Assembly (NCBI GenBank): GCA_034114085.1
Contig: JAXEWB010000086.1
Span: forward strand, 1 to 64,000
Direction: 5' to 3'
Source: Spiro-02 sp034114085
GTDB taxonomy: Bacteria > Spirochaetota > Spirochaetia > Sphaerochaetales > Sphaerochaetaceae
DNA length: 64,000 nt
Positions 8,578 through 17,737 of the stretch are shown one piece after another (position 1 is the first letter of the stretch; each line of letters starts with the position of its first letter). The notes below the pieces were generated by a model. The model did no database searches. It had not been told where the DNA came from and saw only the letters and a list, made by a program, of their open reading frames with translations. Position numbers and translations under genes: made by a program.

Positions 8578-8690
8578 CTAAATCACTGTCCCGTCTCTGA
8601 ACGTGACCCTGATGTTAGTTTTTGAATAGATGGTAATCTTCCCTACCAAATTCCCTGAGCACTTAAGCTCATCAAGGAACTTACCTGTTC
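8578..8690 (-). pseudogene. C-terminal remnant of a large serine recombinase
   Basis: The last 35 or so residues of a minus-strand frame read FLDELKCSGNLVGKITIYSK followed by TNIRVTFRDGTVI and a stop. This matches the typical ending of transposon and phage serine recombinases (LV-x-KI-x-V-Y, then a strand and F-x-DGTEI). The catalytic N-terminal domain is absent and upstream residues are not recognisable, so this is the scar of a deleted integration module. Recognition rests on a short tail only. Confidence 0.45.
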
Positions 8691-8812
8691 GAACCCTACG
8701 AGCGTTCTTTGAGTTCCAATCTTTTCTTCTTAAGCTTATCAACGGCAGCGTGTTCTGTTTCTGCCATGTCAGCACAGTGCTTTCGTGTCATGTGTACATG
8801 AATCTTACTAAG

Positions 8813-8998
8813 ATAACAGCTAGTATGGAATCCTGGCGGTTTGTCTGGAAAAAGACGTCAGGAAACACGCAGGCTGACTCTGGCTGGAACGCCTGTGAGA
8901 AGGCAACCGGGCACAAGAGCGTTGAGATAGACTCAGCTGACTGCAATGGCAGAACGGTATTCGACTGCGAGGTTGATTTTTCTGACCTTGCGATATAG
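8813..8998 (+). pseudogene. phage tail protein fragment, Ig-like domain
   Basis: The frame reads like one Ig-like repeat of a phage tail-tip or minor structural protein: SWRFVWKKTSGNTQADSGWN, later RTVFDCEVDFSDLAI, then TAG (8996-8998). The pattern W-x-W-K-x-S...W...T...F-x-C-x-V is repeated in the fragment at 9182-9670, which lies in the same reading frame. No start or upstream gene body is present. Probably a relic of a prophage. Confidence 0.5.
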
Positions 8999-9024
8999 GA
9001 GCCAACGGTTGTAAGAAAAGCTAT

Positions 9025-9186
9025 TCAGAATCAGAGACTTTCCAGAATCCACATTATCAAAACCTATTTTTATAATCCTACCAGCGTCTTTCAACGTCTT
9101 AATCAACCGATTGATTTTACGTCGGCTGTAAGCAGTTTTCTCTATTAAACCCGTAGCTGTACCAAGGATACTTCCAATCTCAGCTA
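9025..9186 (-). pseudogene. winged-helix fragment, RecG/AlbA-associated type
   Basis: On the minus strand, from about 9186 down, the frame reads AEIGSILGTATGLIEKTAYS and then RRKINRLIKTLKDAGRI, the layout of a winged helix as found at the C-terminus of AlbA/DUF4062-type and RecG-like regulators. It has no start, no upstream domain and is flanked on both sides by plus-strand phage-like fragments, so it is a scrap inserted during decay of this region. Confidence 0.35.
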
Positions 9187-9670
9187 TGCATGGAAGAAGT
9201 CAACGAACGGCACTTCCTGGACTATAGCAACTGAAAGCACAGATATTCTCTCGGTAGCTCCATCAATGGTGGATTCCTTCGCTATGTTCAAGTGCTTCAT
9301 CACCGATATTGACTCAGCATCGGATACCTACAATCAGAACTTCTAGGCCGAAGGGGTATCAATCCTTGATGTCTCTGACCCTTATCAAGCGGTAATAGAG
9401 TCCACGGCGGGTTCTTATTTCAAGAATGGGACAGGTTCGACGATCCTCATATGCCGGGTTTATCGGAACGATGCCGAGGTTGCTGCGACCGGAGCCTTGA
9501 TGACATACACATGGACGAAGACCGACAAGAACGGTGTAGCCGTTGCTGGGTTTGACCCATCAAGCGTTGTAGTATCTGTGCGCAGCATTGTTGCGACGAA
9601 GAAGAAAGCGATACCCGTCTCAAGCTCAGATGTCGATGTGAAGGTAGCTTGCTTCTGTGAGGTGAGCTAA
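9182..9670 (+). pseudogene. phage tail protein fragment, two Ig-like domains with an internal TAG
   Basis: Reads SYAWKKSTNGTSWTIATEST...FKCFITDIDSASDTYNQNF, then TAG (9344-9346), then continues in frame AEGVSILDVSDPYQAVIEST...GSTILICRVYRND...YTWTKTDKNGVAVAGFDPSS and ends ACFCEVS before TAA at 9668. The DPYQ-x-x-IEST...FKNGTGSTIL...YTWTK series is typical of tail-fibre/tail-tip proteins of Firmicutes-type phages. Frame is preserved on both sides of the TAG. It has no start codon context and neighbours are unrelated scraps. Confidence 0.55.
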
Positions 9671-9723
9671 AAGAGATCAATAAACTGCAAATCCTGGGCT
9701 TTTTGCTTATAATTGGGAAAATA

Positions 9724-9846
9724 ATGATAGCAAGTACTAATTACACGCTGACTATAATAAATGACGGAGCCACTGGCAATGGCATCTCATCCGTAACCTA
9801 TACTGTCTCTGCAACCCAGAGTGAGCCGTCATCCGTGTGCAAATAA
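9724..9846 (+). pseudogene. phage tail-fibre collagen-like/Ig linker fragment
   Basis: A 40-codon frame beginning MIASTNYTLTIINDGATGNG and continuing ISSVTYTVSATQSEPSS. The DGATGNGISSV-x-Y pattern is the usual linker at the base of phage tail-fibre proteins, in a different frame from the fragments before it. The sequence after it is abruptly AT-rich and belongs to the promoter region of the restriction operon. Confidence 0.45.
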
Positions 9847-9849
9847 CTT

Positions 9850-9911
9850 TTGCACGTTATTATAGCATAGAAAACAATATTTTTCAAGTAATTCGCAATA
9901 ATAATATGCAA
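9850..9911. repeat. imperfect inverted repeat upstream of the restriction operon
   Basis: TTGCACGTTATTATAGC (9850-9866) and GCAATAATAATATGCAA (9895-9911) are inverted copies matching at 14 of 17 positions, centres 45 bp apart. It lies just upstream of the promoter of the HTH-hsdM operon, so it may be a two-site operator for the HTH protein. Confidence 0.5.
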
Positions 9912-9928
9912 AAAACGATAGATCGGCT

Positions 9929-9956
9929 TGTTTTTTCGTCATTTTTGTGCTATAAT
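9929..9956 (+). promoter_or_regulatory. promoter of the HTH-hsdMSR operon
   Basis: TTGTTT (9929-9934), 16-bp spacer, consensus TATAAT (9951-9956). Transcription would start near 9963, ahead of GGAGG at 9973-9977 and the ATG at 9986. Confidence 0.65.
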
Positions 9957-9985
9957 AAGCCAAACTGTTCTTGGAGGTACCCGCT

Positions 9986-10213
9986 ATGGCTGTCAGTTAT
10001 AAGAAATTGTGGCATTTATTATTGGATAGAAGCCTGATGAAGAAAGACCTTGAAAAACTCGCTGGTATTAGTTCATCTTCAATCACGAAGCTTGGCAGGG
10101 ATGAATACGTCAATCTTGAAATACTTCAAAGAGTATGCACTGCCCTCCAATGCAACGTAATAGAGATCATGGAGATGGGGCCCGATGACCCGTCAACACT
10201 AAAAAGAAGCTGA
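9986..10213 (+). CDS. small Cro/CI-type HTH regulator (YozG-like)
   Basis: 75-residue DNA-binding protein made of a single helix-turn-helix: YKKLWHLLLDRSLMKKDLEK, then LAGISSSSITKLGRDEYVNL and a C-terminal LQRVCTALQCNVIEIMEM. This compact form is a common controller next to restriction systems and mobile elements. The start is the ATG at 9986 because GGAGG lies 8 bp before it; a TTG at 9971 keeps the frame open but has no site. First gene of the operon, 47 bp before hsdM. It probably represses its own promoter through the inverted repeat upstream, delaying restriction relative to modification. Confidence 0.8.
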   Translation: MAVSYKKLWHLLLDRSLMKKDLEKLAGISSSSITKLGRDEYVNLEILQRVCTALQCNVIEIMEMGPDDPSTLKRS

Positions 10214-10260
10214 ACAAATACTCTGCCGCTTGCGTAGCATGAGAACAGGAGAGGGCTTTA

Positions 10261-12699
10261 ATGGCTATCAAAAAGAGCGAACTTTACAGTTCAATATGGA
10301 AAAGCTGCGATGAATTGCGTGGCGGCATGGAGCCGTCTGAATATAAAAACTACATTCTCACGCTGTTATTTGTAAAATACGTGTCCGACCGATTCATGGG
10401 CGTTTCCGCAAATTACGCCGATGTGATCGTGCCGCCGGAAGCCAGCTTTGACGCGCTCATGGCTTTGCGCGGAAAGCCAAACATTGGCGAGGGTATCAAT
10501 AAAATACTTGCTCGGCTTGCACAGGAGAACGACCTTGAGGGGATTATCAATGCAGCCGATTTTGATGATGATGCGAAATTGGGCAGTGGGCAGGAAAAAA
10601 TCGATAAGCTCACTAACCTGATAAACATCTTCGGAGACGAGAAGCTCAACTTCCGCGCCAATCGTGCATCCGGCGACGACATCATCGGCGACGCCTATGA
10701 ATACTTGATGAAGCATTTTGCAAGTGAAAGCGGCAAAAGCAAAGGGCAGTTTTACACGCCTGCCGAGGTGTCGCGCATTATGGCGAAGCTCATCGGAATT
10801 AGTGGCGCTACAAGGGAATCACAAACCTTATACGATATGGCGTGTGGTTCTGGCTCCTTGCTTATCCGAGCGGCAGACGAAGCGCCAGTGTCGCTTACGA
10901 TTTATGGTCAAGAAAAAGAGGACACGACCGGCGGCTTGGCAAGAATGAATCTCGTGCTGCACAATAGACCAACTGCTACAATTTGGGCAGGTAAGAATAC
11001 AATGTCCAATCCTCAGACCCCGAACGGCGGGCGGGGGCTTTATCACTACGATTTTTGCGTAGCAAATCCGCCGTTCTCCGACAAGGCGTGGATGCAGGGC
11101 GTCACACCTGCGGCAGATGAGCGCTTTAGGTACTACGAAGCATATCCGCCCAAGAAAAACGGCGACTATGCATGGCTTTTGCATTTTATCTATGCGCTCA
11201 AGCCGGAAACCGGCAAAGGCGCAATCATCCTCCCGCATGGCGTGTTGTTCCGTGGTAACGCAGAAGATACACTGCGTACTGCCATCGTAAAGAAACGCTT
11301 CATTAAGGGCATTATAGGACTACCTGCAAACCTGTTTTTCGGAACGGGTATTTCGGCTTGTATCATAATAATTGATAAAGAGAATGCTGCTGAACGCGAG
11401 GGCATCTTTATGATAGATGCCAGCCACGGCTTCATAAAGGACGGTAACAAAAACCGCCTCCGCGAGTGTGACATTCACAGGATTGTTACAACATTTCTGT
11501 CGCGTGACGAAAGCAATCCGAAGTACGCCAGAATGGTGTCGTTTGATGAAATTGAGAGCAAGGGCTATACCCTAAACATTCCGAGATACATAGATTCTTC
11601 CATGCCGGAAGACATTCAAGACATTCCCGGTCACCTGCTGGGCGGCATCCCGAATGCCGATATCAATGCGCTCGAAAAATACTGGTCTGTGCTTCCGACA
11701 TTGCGGGGTACACTCATCGCGCCCTTCATCCGCGAGGGCTACTCCACCATCACCGTGCCGAAGAATGAGATTCGCAAGGCTATATTCGGTAACGAGGAGT
11801 TTATCAGCTACGGCAAAAACGTCGATGCCCACCTTGCCAGATGGATTGCTGAAGTACGCCCGTTGATGGACGCCATAAAGGTCGGTGACAAACCGAAAGA
11901 ATTCATTCGTATCATCTCCGAGATGATTCTTTCGACGTTCGCCGAGGTATCCCTTATTGAAAAATACGACGTGTATCAGGCGCTGATGGAGTATTGGGAC
12001 GCCATCATGCAGGATGACCTGTATGCTCTGGTTGCCGACGGCTGGAAAGCCGGTAACGACATAGATATTGAGTATAAAAAGAAGAAAGACGGCACTGTGA
12101 CCTCCACGATGAAATCCTTTGAAGGTCGTTTGATTCCGAAAGCTGTTCTCATTGCCGAGTATTTCTCCGCCGAGCAGGAAGCCATCGACAAACTCGAAGG
12201 CGAGTTAGCCGAGGTATCCGCACTCATGGCGACCATGATCGAGGAGCAATGCGGCGATGACGGCTTGCTTTCGGATGTCATTGTTGACGGGAAAATTACA
12301 AAAGACCGTCTGAAGAAGCGCATTAAGGAAATCAAGGACGACGAGGATACCGCTGACGAGCTGGAGCAGCTCCAAGCCTACCAGAGCCTTATGGATAGTG
12401 AATCAAGCTATAAAGCTGCGCTCAAGGAAGCGAAGAAAGCCCTTGATGATGCTCTGTTCAAGAAGTATCCTAAGCTTACCATCGAGGAAATGAAGCACCT
12501 TGTTATTGATGAAAAATGGTGCGGTTCCGTTGGCGACGCCGTAGAAAAAATTTATACCGCCATTTCAAATGGCCTTGCTGTGCGAGTGGTCGAGCTATAT
12601 GAACGCTACGAGGAAACGCTCCCCACTATAAAAGGTGCAGTTGAAACATACGAGTCAAAGGTTGAGGCTCATCTGGAAAGGATGGGGTTCAAATGGTGA
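10261..12699 (+). CDS. hsdM: type I restriction-modification system, modification subunit HsdM
   Basis: N6-adenine methyltransferase subunit. An N-terminal helical HsdM domain (LRGGMEPSEYKNYILTLLFV) precedes the SAM motif DMACGSGSLLIRA (about residue 192) and the catalytic NPPF motif (residue 269). At 812 residues it is much longer than the classical 500-530: after about residue 480 there is a C-terminal extension of charged helices with a probable coiled coil (residues 640-720, rich in Glu/Lys, e.g. KDRLKKRIKEIKDDEDTADE). Extensions like this occur in related subfamilies and may contact HsdS or HsdR. It overlaps hsdS by seven bases. No disrupting lesion. Confidence 0.93.
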   Translation: MAIKKSELYSSIWKSCDELRGGMEPSEYKNYILTLLFVKYVSDRFMGVSANYADVIVPPEASFDALMALRGKPNIGEGINKILARLAQENDLEGIINAADFDDDAKLGSGQEKIDKLTNLINIFGDEKLNFRANRASGDDIIGDAYEYLMKHFASESGKSKGQFYTPAEVSRIMAKLIGISGATRESQTLYDMACGSGSLLIRAADEAPVSLTIYGQEKEDTTGGLARMNLVLHNRPTATIWAGKNTMSNPQTPNGGRGLYHYDFCVANPPFSDKAWMQGVTPAADERFRYYEAYPPKKNGDYAWLLHFIYALKPETGKGAIILPHGVLFRGNAEDTLRTAIVKKRFIKGIIGLPANLFFGTGISACIIIIDKENAAEREGIFMIDASHGFIKDGNKNRLRECDIHRIVTTFLSRDESNPKYARMVSFDEIESKGYTLNIPRYIDSSMPEDIQDIPGHLLGGIPNADINALEKYWSVLPTLRGTLIAPFIREGYSTITVPKNEIRKAIFGNEEFISYGKNVDAHLARWIAEVRPLMDAIKVGDKPKEFIRIISEMILSTFAEVSLIEKYDVYQALMEYWDAIMQDDLYALVADGWKAGNDIDIEYKKKKDGTVTSTMKSFEGRLIPKAVLIAEYFSAEQEAIDKLEGELAEVSALMATMIEEQCGDDGLLSDVIVDGKITKDRLKKRIKEIKDDEDTADELEQLQAYQSLMDSESSYKAALKEAKKALDDALFKKYPKLTIEEMKHLVIDEKWCGSVGDAVEKIYTAISNGLAVRVVELYERYEETLPTIKGAVETYESKVEAHLERMGFKW

Positions 12700-14606
12700 A
12701 AGCAGGTTATAAGGAAACCGAGATAGGAGTTATACCCAAAGAGTGGGATCTTTGTTCTATTGAGCACAATTTCGATTTCTATCCCAACAACACTTATGCG
12801 CGTGATTGTATGAACGAGGCCACCGGATCGGTGCGCAACATCCACTATGGCGATGTTCTGATAAAGTTTGGTTCAATCCTTGATTGTGAGCGAGATAGCA
12901 TTCCGTTCATCAACCTTGGGATACCTGTTAATACTGTCAATCGTACAGTGCAATCCGGCGACATCATTATGGCAGACACTGCAGAAGATGAAACTGTTGG
13001 AAAGGCTGTCGAAGTCATTAACGTCGGCAGTAAAAAAATCGTATCTGGCCTGCATACTTTTTTTCTGAGACCGCACGCGGACTTGTTTGTTCCACGTTAT
13101 TTGGGCTACTTCATCAATGCCACAGTTTACCACAATCAGTTGCTACCGCACATTGTCGGTACAAAGGTTTCATCTGTCTCAAAAAAGAGTCTCAACGAAA
13201 CTATTATCTTGCGTCCGCCGCTCCCAGAGCAACGCCGCATCGCCGAAGCCCTCTCCGACATCGATACACTGATTACCAATCTTGAGAAGCTAATTGCAAA
13301 GAAAAAGGCTATCAAGCAAGGTGCCATGCAGCTGCTGCTTACGGGCAAGAAACGCCTGCCGGGGTTTATCAGTGAGTGGAAAAGAAAAACAATTGCCGAT
13401 ATTGCATCGGTCATCAATGGAGATAGAGGCGCAAATTATCCTAAGCCTAACGAGATATTGCCAATAGGTATTCCCTTCATCAATGCAGGTCATTTGGTCG
13501 AATGTAGAGTGAATTATGACCATATGGATTATATTAGTCAAGAGCACTATCTACGAATGGGTGGTGTAAAATTACAACCTAACGATATCTTATTTTGCTT
13601 ACGAGGCTCACTTGGCAAGTATGCCCTTTACAGAAACAGGTCTGGGGCGTTAGCATCGTCTTTAGCGGCAATACGCCCCATTTTAACCGAGGTAAATCCA
13701 TGCTATTTGCTTCAATTGGTTGGCTTCAATATCATTACTAAACAAATTGAACAATCCAATAATGGTAGCTCCCAGCCAAACCTGTCAGCAACCGACTTAA
13801 AAAAATTTGAAATAATAATTCCCGAAATTGACGAACAAGATGCCATCGCATGTGCCCTTTCAGATATAGACAGCGAAATAGAAGAACTTGAGAAAAAACT
13901 ATCAAAATACCGCAACATCAAAATTGGCATGATGCAGACGCTCCTTACCGGTAAAATCCGTCTGACCGAGCAGGAAGCGCCCACCGTGGTTATCCCTTTT
14001 TCTAATACTGAAACACCGCCAAAGCCGGAAGCAAAGCCCCATAACCAGCAGTTTGACGACGCGGTCGCCATCGCGGCGATTGTAGCCGCATTCTATTCCG
14101 GCAAGTATCCGCTTGGACGCAAGAAGGTTCAAAAGCTGCTTTACCTGCTGCGCCGCAGACAGGATGCAAGCATTGCCGCATTTAAGAAAAAGGCGGCGGG
14201 CCCTTATGCCGACGAGGTGCGTTATAAGGGCGGCGAGCCGATTGCCACAAGAAACGGCTATATTACTGTCAACAAGTCAAATCAAGGCTCTATGTTCTCA
14301 AAGGGCAAGAGTATCCAGAAAGCATTGGAGTATGTTTCCAAATGGGAAATGCAGCCGGATGTAGATTGGCTCGTGGCGCAGTTCTTGCATACAAAAGTTA
14401 ATACCCTTGAGCTGCTTGCAACCATCGACATGGCAATGTGCGACTTGGAGGGAAGCGGCATCACAGCGTCAGTCGATTCAGTAAAAAAACTGATATCCTC
14501 AGACAAAGAATGGAGAGCAAAGCTGAAAAAGACCTACTTCTCGGATGATGATATCGGTTGGGCGATTACCGAGTGCTTGAATCTGTTTAATACTACAGGG
14601 AGGTAG
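12693..14606 (+). CDS. hsdS: type I specificity subunit HsdS with an extra C-terminal Panacea/SocA-like domain
   Basis: DNA-recognition subunit with two target-recognition domains. Half one (residues 1-170) is followed by the spacer helix PPLPEQRRIAEALSDIDTLI...LLTGKKRLPG; half two (about 228-378) is followed by the matching DEQDAIACALSDIDSEIEEL...LLTGKIRL (about 379-424). Normal HsdS ends there. This one continues through a Pro-rich linker into roughly 185 further residues (about 452-637) containing KKVQKLLYLLRRRQD, KKKAAGPYADEVRYKGGEPI and mainly helical sequence. KxQKLLY followed by GPY...Y resembles the DUF4065/SocA (Panacea) antitoxin fold; this is inference from motifs. The two halves recognise a bipartite target that cannot be read from sequence. 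Confidence 0.9.
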   Translation: MVKAGYKETEIGVIPKEWDLCSIEHNFDFYPNNTYARDCMNEATGSVRNIHYGDVLIKFGSILDCERDSIPFINLGIPVNTVNRTVQSGDIIMADTAEDETVGKAVEVINVGSKKIVSGLHTFFLRPHADLFVPRYLGYFINATVYHNQLLPHIVGTKVSSVSKKSLNETIILRPPLPEQRRIAEALSDIDTLITNLEKLIAKKKAIKQGAMQLLLTGKKRLPGFISEWKRKTIADIASVINGDRGANYPKPNEILPIGIPFINAGHLVECRVNYDHMDYISQEHYLRMGGVKLQPNDILFCLRGSLGKYALYRNRSGALASSLAAIRPILTEVNPCYLLQLVGFNIITKQIEQSNNGSSQPNLSATDLKKFEIIIPEIDEQDAIACALSDIDSEIEELEKKLSKYRNIKIGMMQTLLTGKIRLTEQEAPTVVIPFSNTETPPKPEAKPHNQQFDDAVAIAAIVAAFYSGKYPLGRKKVQKLLYLLRRRQDASIAAFKKKAAGPYADEVRYKGGEPIATRNGYITVNKSNQGSMFSKGKSIQKALEYVSKWEMQPDVDWLVAQFLHTKVNTLELLATIDMAMCDLEGSGITASVDSVKKLISSDKEWRAKLKKTYFSDDDIGWAITECLNLFNTTGR

Positions 14607-14611
14607 TTACG

Positions 14612-17600
14612 ATGAGTGTTGGCGACAGAGAACGAATCACACAGAACCGCATTGTTGGGTTGTTCCGTGACAAGCTGCATTATACATATCTCGGCGACCA
14701 TACCGAGTATGACAATACGAACATCGAAGAGGACAAGCTCCGCGCCTTTCTCAAGAAAAAAGGCTACTCGACAGAGCTGATTCGCCGCGCCATCAACTCT
14801 CTTGTTGCCGCCTCACAGTTGACCGACACGAAAGCAGCGAACAAGGCGGTTTATATGCTCCTGCGCTATGGTTCTTCCGAGCGTGAAAATGTGACGGTTC
14901 AGAGCCAGACGGTTCAGTTCATCGACTGGAAGGAGCCATTTGAAAACGACTTTTACATTGCGGAAGAAGTGACCGTGTCCGGCAATCACGACAAGCGCCC
15001 CGATATCGTCCTGTACATCAACGGAATCGCAGTGACTGTTCTTGAGCTGAAGCGTAGCACTGTCTCAGTGTCTGAGGGCATTCGCCAAAATCTCGATAAT
15101 CAATCGGATGAGTTTATTCGCCCATTTTTCTCGACTATACAGCTTATCATGGCAGGAAACGACACCGAGGGCTTGCGCTACGGTGTGTTTGAAACCCCGG
15201 CTAAGTTCTATATGCAATGGACGGAGGAAGATGCAGACCGCACTACTGATGACCTCTCTGCCAGAATCCGTGAGCTTTCAGAAAACGAAGGATACAAGGT
15301 CGATAGGCACCTGATTAGTCTTTGCCAGCAGGAACGACTGCTTGACCTCATTTACAACTTTATTGTTTTCGACGGCGGCATTAAAAAGATATGCCGTCAC
15401 AACCAGTATTTCGGTGTGCTTGCGTCTCGTCAGCGCGTTACCGCCGGTGAGGGAGGCATTGTCTGGCATACACAAGGCAGTGGCAAGAGCCTTACGATGG
15501 TATGGCTCTCGCGCTGGATTAAGGAAAACTTTGATAATGCCCGTGTGCTTATCGTTACCGACCGTGATGAGCTCGATGAGCAAATCGAAACGAAGGTGTT
15601 CGGAGAAGCCGGCAGCGGGGACTCGATTTATCGCACCAAGAGCTGCGCCGACCTTATCGACAAAGTCGGAAATTCCACCCCGCGCATGATGTGTTCGCTG
15701 ATTCACAAGTTTGGCCGTCACGGCGCAACCGACGAAGAAAAGGCATATGATGATTATATTGAGGAATTGAAGCACACCCTCCCGCCCAACTTCAAACCGC
15801 AGGGTGACTTCTTCGTCTTTGTGGACGAATGCCACAGAACGCAATCAGGCAAACTGCACGATGCAATGGAAGCAATTATTCCCAATGCTGTTTTTATCGG
15901 CTTTACAGGAACACCGCTACTCAGCCGAAAAGAAATGCGCAAGCGCGGCATCAAGAGCAGCATTGAGATATTTGGAACCTATATTCACACTTATAAATAT
16001 CCCGAAGCAGTTGCCGACAAGGTCGTTCTTGATTTACTCTATGAGGCACGGGATGTTGACCAGTGGATTTCATCCTCGTCACAGGGCAAAATTGATGAGT
16101 GGTTTGAAGCAAAAACCTCTGGGCTAACTGACCTCGCAAAAGCGCAACTAAAGCGTCGCTGGGGAACGCTTAAGGAAGTATACAGCTCCCGCGACCGCTT
16201 GGCAAAAATCGTCACAGATATCATTTATGACATGGAAGTGCGTGACCGCTTGGTAAGCGGTAAAGGAAACGCGATTCTTGTTGCAGACGACATTTATACC
16301 GCTTGCCGTTATTACAAGTTGTTCCTCGATAACGGCTTTGATAAGTGTGCCATTATCACCTCATTCTCAGGGGATATTTCTGAAATCAAGGGAGAAGCGA
16401 CTGGCGAAGCACGAGCTACAGAAGCCCGCTTTAAATATGATATATACCAGCGAATGCTCGGCGGCAAGGATGTAAAAACCTTTGAAACTGACGCAAAGGA
16501 TATGTTTATCAACGAGCCTTACAATATGCGTCTGCTCATTGTCGTGGACAAGCTGCTGACCGGCTTCGATGCGCCGTCGGCGACTTATTTGTATATTGAC
16601 CAGAAGATGAGCGACCACCGCCTGTTTCAGGCGATTTGTCGCGTTAATCGTCTTGACGACGAAAGCAAAGAGTATGGTTATGTTATTGACTACCGGGATT
16701 TATTCCAATGCCTCGAAAGCGCCGTTAAAGACTATACCTCCGGTGCGTTTGATGCCTTTGAGCCGGACGATGTTAAAAACCTCATTAAAACACGCACAGA
16801 AGAAGCTGAAACCGAACTTATCACATATTTAGAAACACTTCGGGCATTGTGCGAGCCCGTTGAAGCACCGCGCTCAACGCTGGAGTTTATCCGTTATTTC
16901 GTTTGGAAAAATGACGGCGATTTGGACGAGCTTGATGAAAACAAGCCCAAGCGACTGACACTCTACACCCAAACAGCATCCCTCATTCGCACATTTGCCG
17001 ATGTTGCCGGAAACCTAAGTGAAATGGGCTATTCCGATGCTGACATTGAGAAAATCCGCCGTGATGTCGATTGCTACAATAAAATCCGCGACGAGATAAA
17101 ACTCGCCAGCGGTGACTATATTGACCTGAAAACCTATGAGGCCGATATGCGCCATTTGATTGATAATTACATTGGTGCGTCAGACAGCGAGGTCATCTCA
17201 AAAATGAGTGATATGACGCTTATCGAACTTATCGTAGAAAAAGGTGTTGACTTCGTGGAAGACTTGCCCGATGGTATAAAAGGCAACGAAGAAGCGGTTG
17301 CCGAGACCATTGAGCAGAATGTTCGTAAGAAGATAATTGAAAAGCAGAGCCAAAACCCGCTTTACTACTCGAAGATGTCAGAACTGCTGATGCAAATTAT
17401 CGCAGACCGTAAAGCGAAAAAGATATCATATAAAGAGTACCTGGAAAAGATTGTTGAGGCCAGTAAGATGGTCGCGAAACCTGAAGAATACTCTAACTAT
17501 CCAGATGAAATAAAACACTCCAGTGCCATGAGAGCATTGTATGACAACATTGCCGATATCACGCCTGAATTTATAGTCGAGCTGCATGTGTTCATTCTGC

Positions 17601-17737
17601 GCACAAAACCTGACAACTGGAAAGGTGACAAGGCAAAGACGCGGGCGCTGAGAAGAAGCATTCGCTGCAAGGTAAATACCGATGCAGAGGAGGAAGTCAT
17701 ATTTGAAATCGTCGAAAAGCAACGAGAGTATTATTGA
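14612..17737 (+). CDS. hsdR: type I restriction subunit HsdR
   Basis: ATP-dependent DNA translocase and endonuclease. The N-terminal nuclease domain has RPDIVLYINGIAVTVLELKR (Asp...ELK, about residues 129-150), the PD-(D/E)xK catalytic core. Then come helicase motifs: Walker A in WHTQGSGKSLTMVWL (about 282), the DECH box in FVDECHRTQSG (about 404), GFTGTP, and motif VI region LFQAICRVNRLDD. 1041 residues is a normal length and all motifs are intact, so the system looks active. Start ATG at 14612, preceded by GGGAGG and five bases after the hsdS stop. Its 3' end overlaps the next gene by 35 bases. Confidence 0.93.
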   Translation: MSVGDRERITQNRIVGLFRDKLHYTYLGDHTEYDNTNIEEDKLRAFLKKKGYSTELIRRAINSLVAASQLTDTKAANKAVYMLLRYGSSERENVTVQSQTVQFIDWKEPFENDFYIAEEVTVSGNHDKRPDIVLYINGIAVTVLELKRSTVSVSEGIRQNLDNQSDEFIRPFFSTIQLIMAGNDTEGLRYGVFETPAKFYMQWTEEDADRTTDDLSARIRELSENEGYKVDRHLISLCQQERLLDLIYNFIVFDGGIKKICRHNQYFGVLASRQRVTAGEGGIVWHTQGSGKSLTMVWLSRWIKENFDNARVLIVTDRDELDEQIETKVFGEAGSGDSIYRTKSCADLIDKVGNSTPRMMCSLIHKFGRHGATDEEKAYDDYIEELKHTLPPNFKPQGDFFVFVDECHRTQSGKLHDAMEAIIPNAVFIGFTGTPLLSRKEMRKRGIKSSIEIFGTYIHTYKYPEAVADKVVLDLLYEARDVDQWISSSSQGKIDEWFEAKTSGLTDLAKAQLKRRWGTLKEVYSSRDRLAKIVTDIIYDMEVRDRLVSGKGNAILVADDIYTACRYYKLFLDNGFDKCAIITSFSGDISEIKGEATGEARATEARFKYDIYQRMLGGKDVKTFETDAKDMFINEPYNMRLLIVVDKLLTGFDAPSATYLYIDQKMSDHRLFQAICRVNRLDDESKEYGYVIDYRDLFQCLESAVKDYTSGAFDAFEPDDVKNLIKTRTEEAETELITYLETLRALCEPVEAPRSTLEFIRYFVWKNDGDLDELDENKPKRLTLYTQTASLIRTFADVAGNLSEMGYSDADIEKIRRDVDCYNKIRDEIKLASGDYIDLKTYEADMRHLIDNYIGASDSEVISKMSDMTLIELIVEKGVDFVEDLPDGIKGNEEAVAETIEQNVRKKIIEKQSQNPLYYSKMSELLMQIIADRKAKKISYKEYLEKIVEASKMVAKPEEYSNYPDEIKHSSAMRALYDNIADITPEFIVELHVFILRTKPDNWKGDKAKTRALRRSIRCKVNTDAEEEVIFEIVEKQREYY

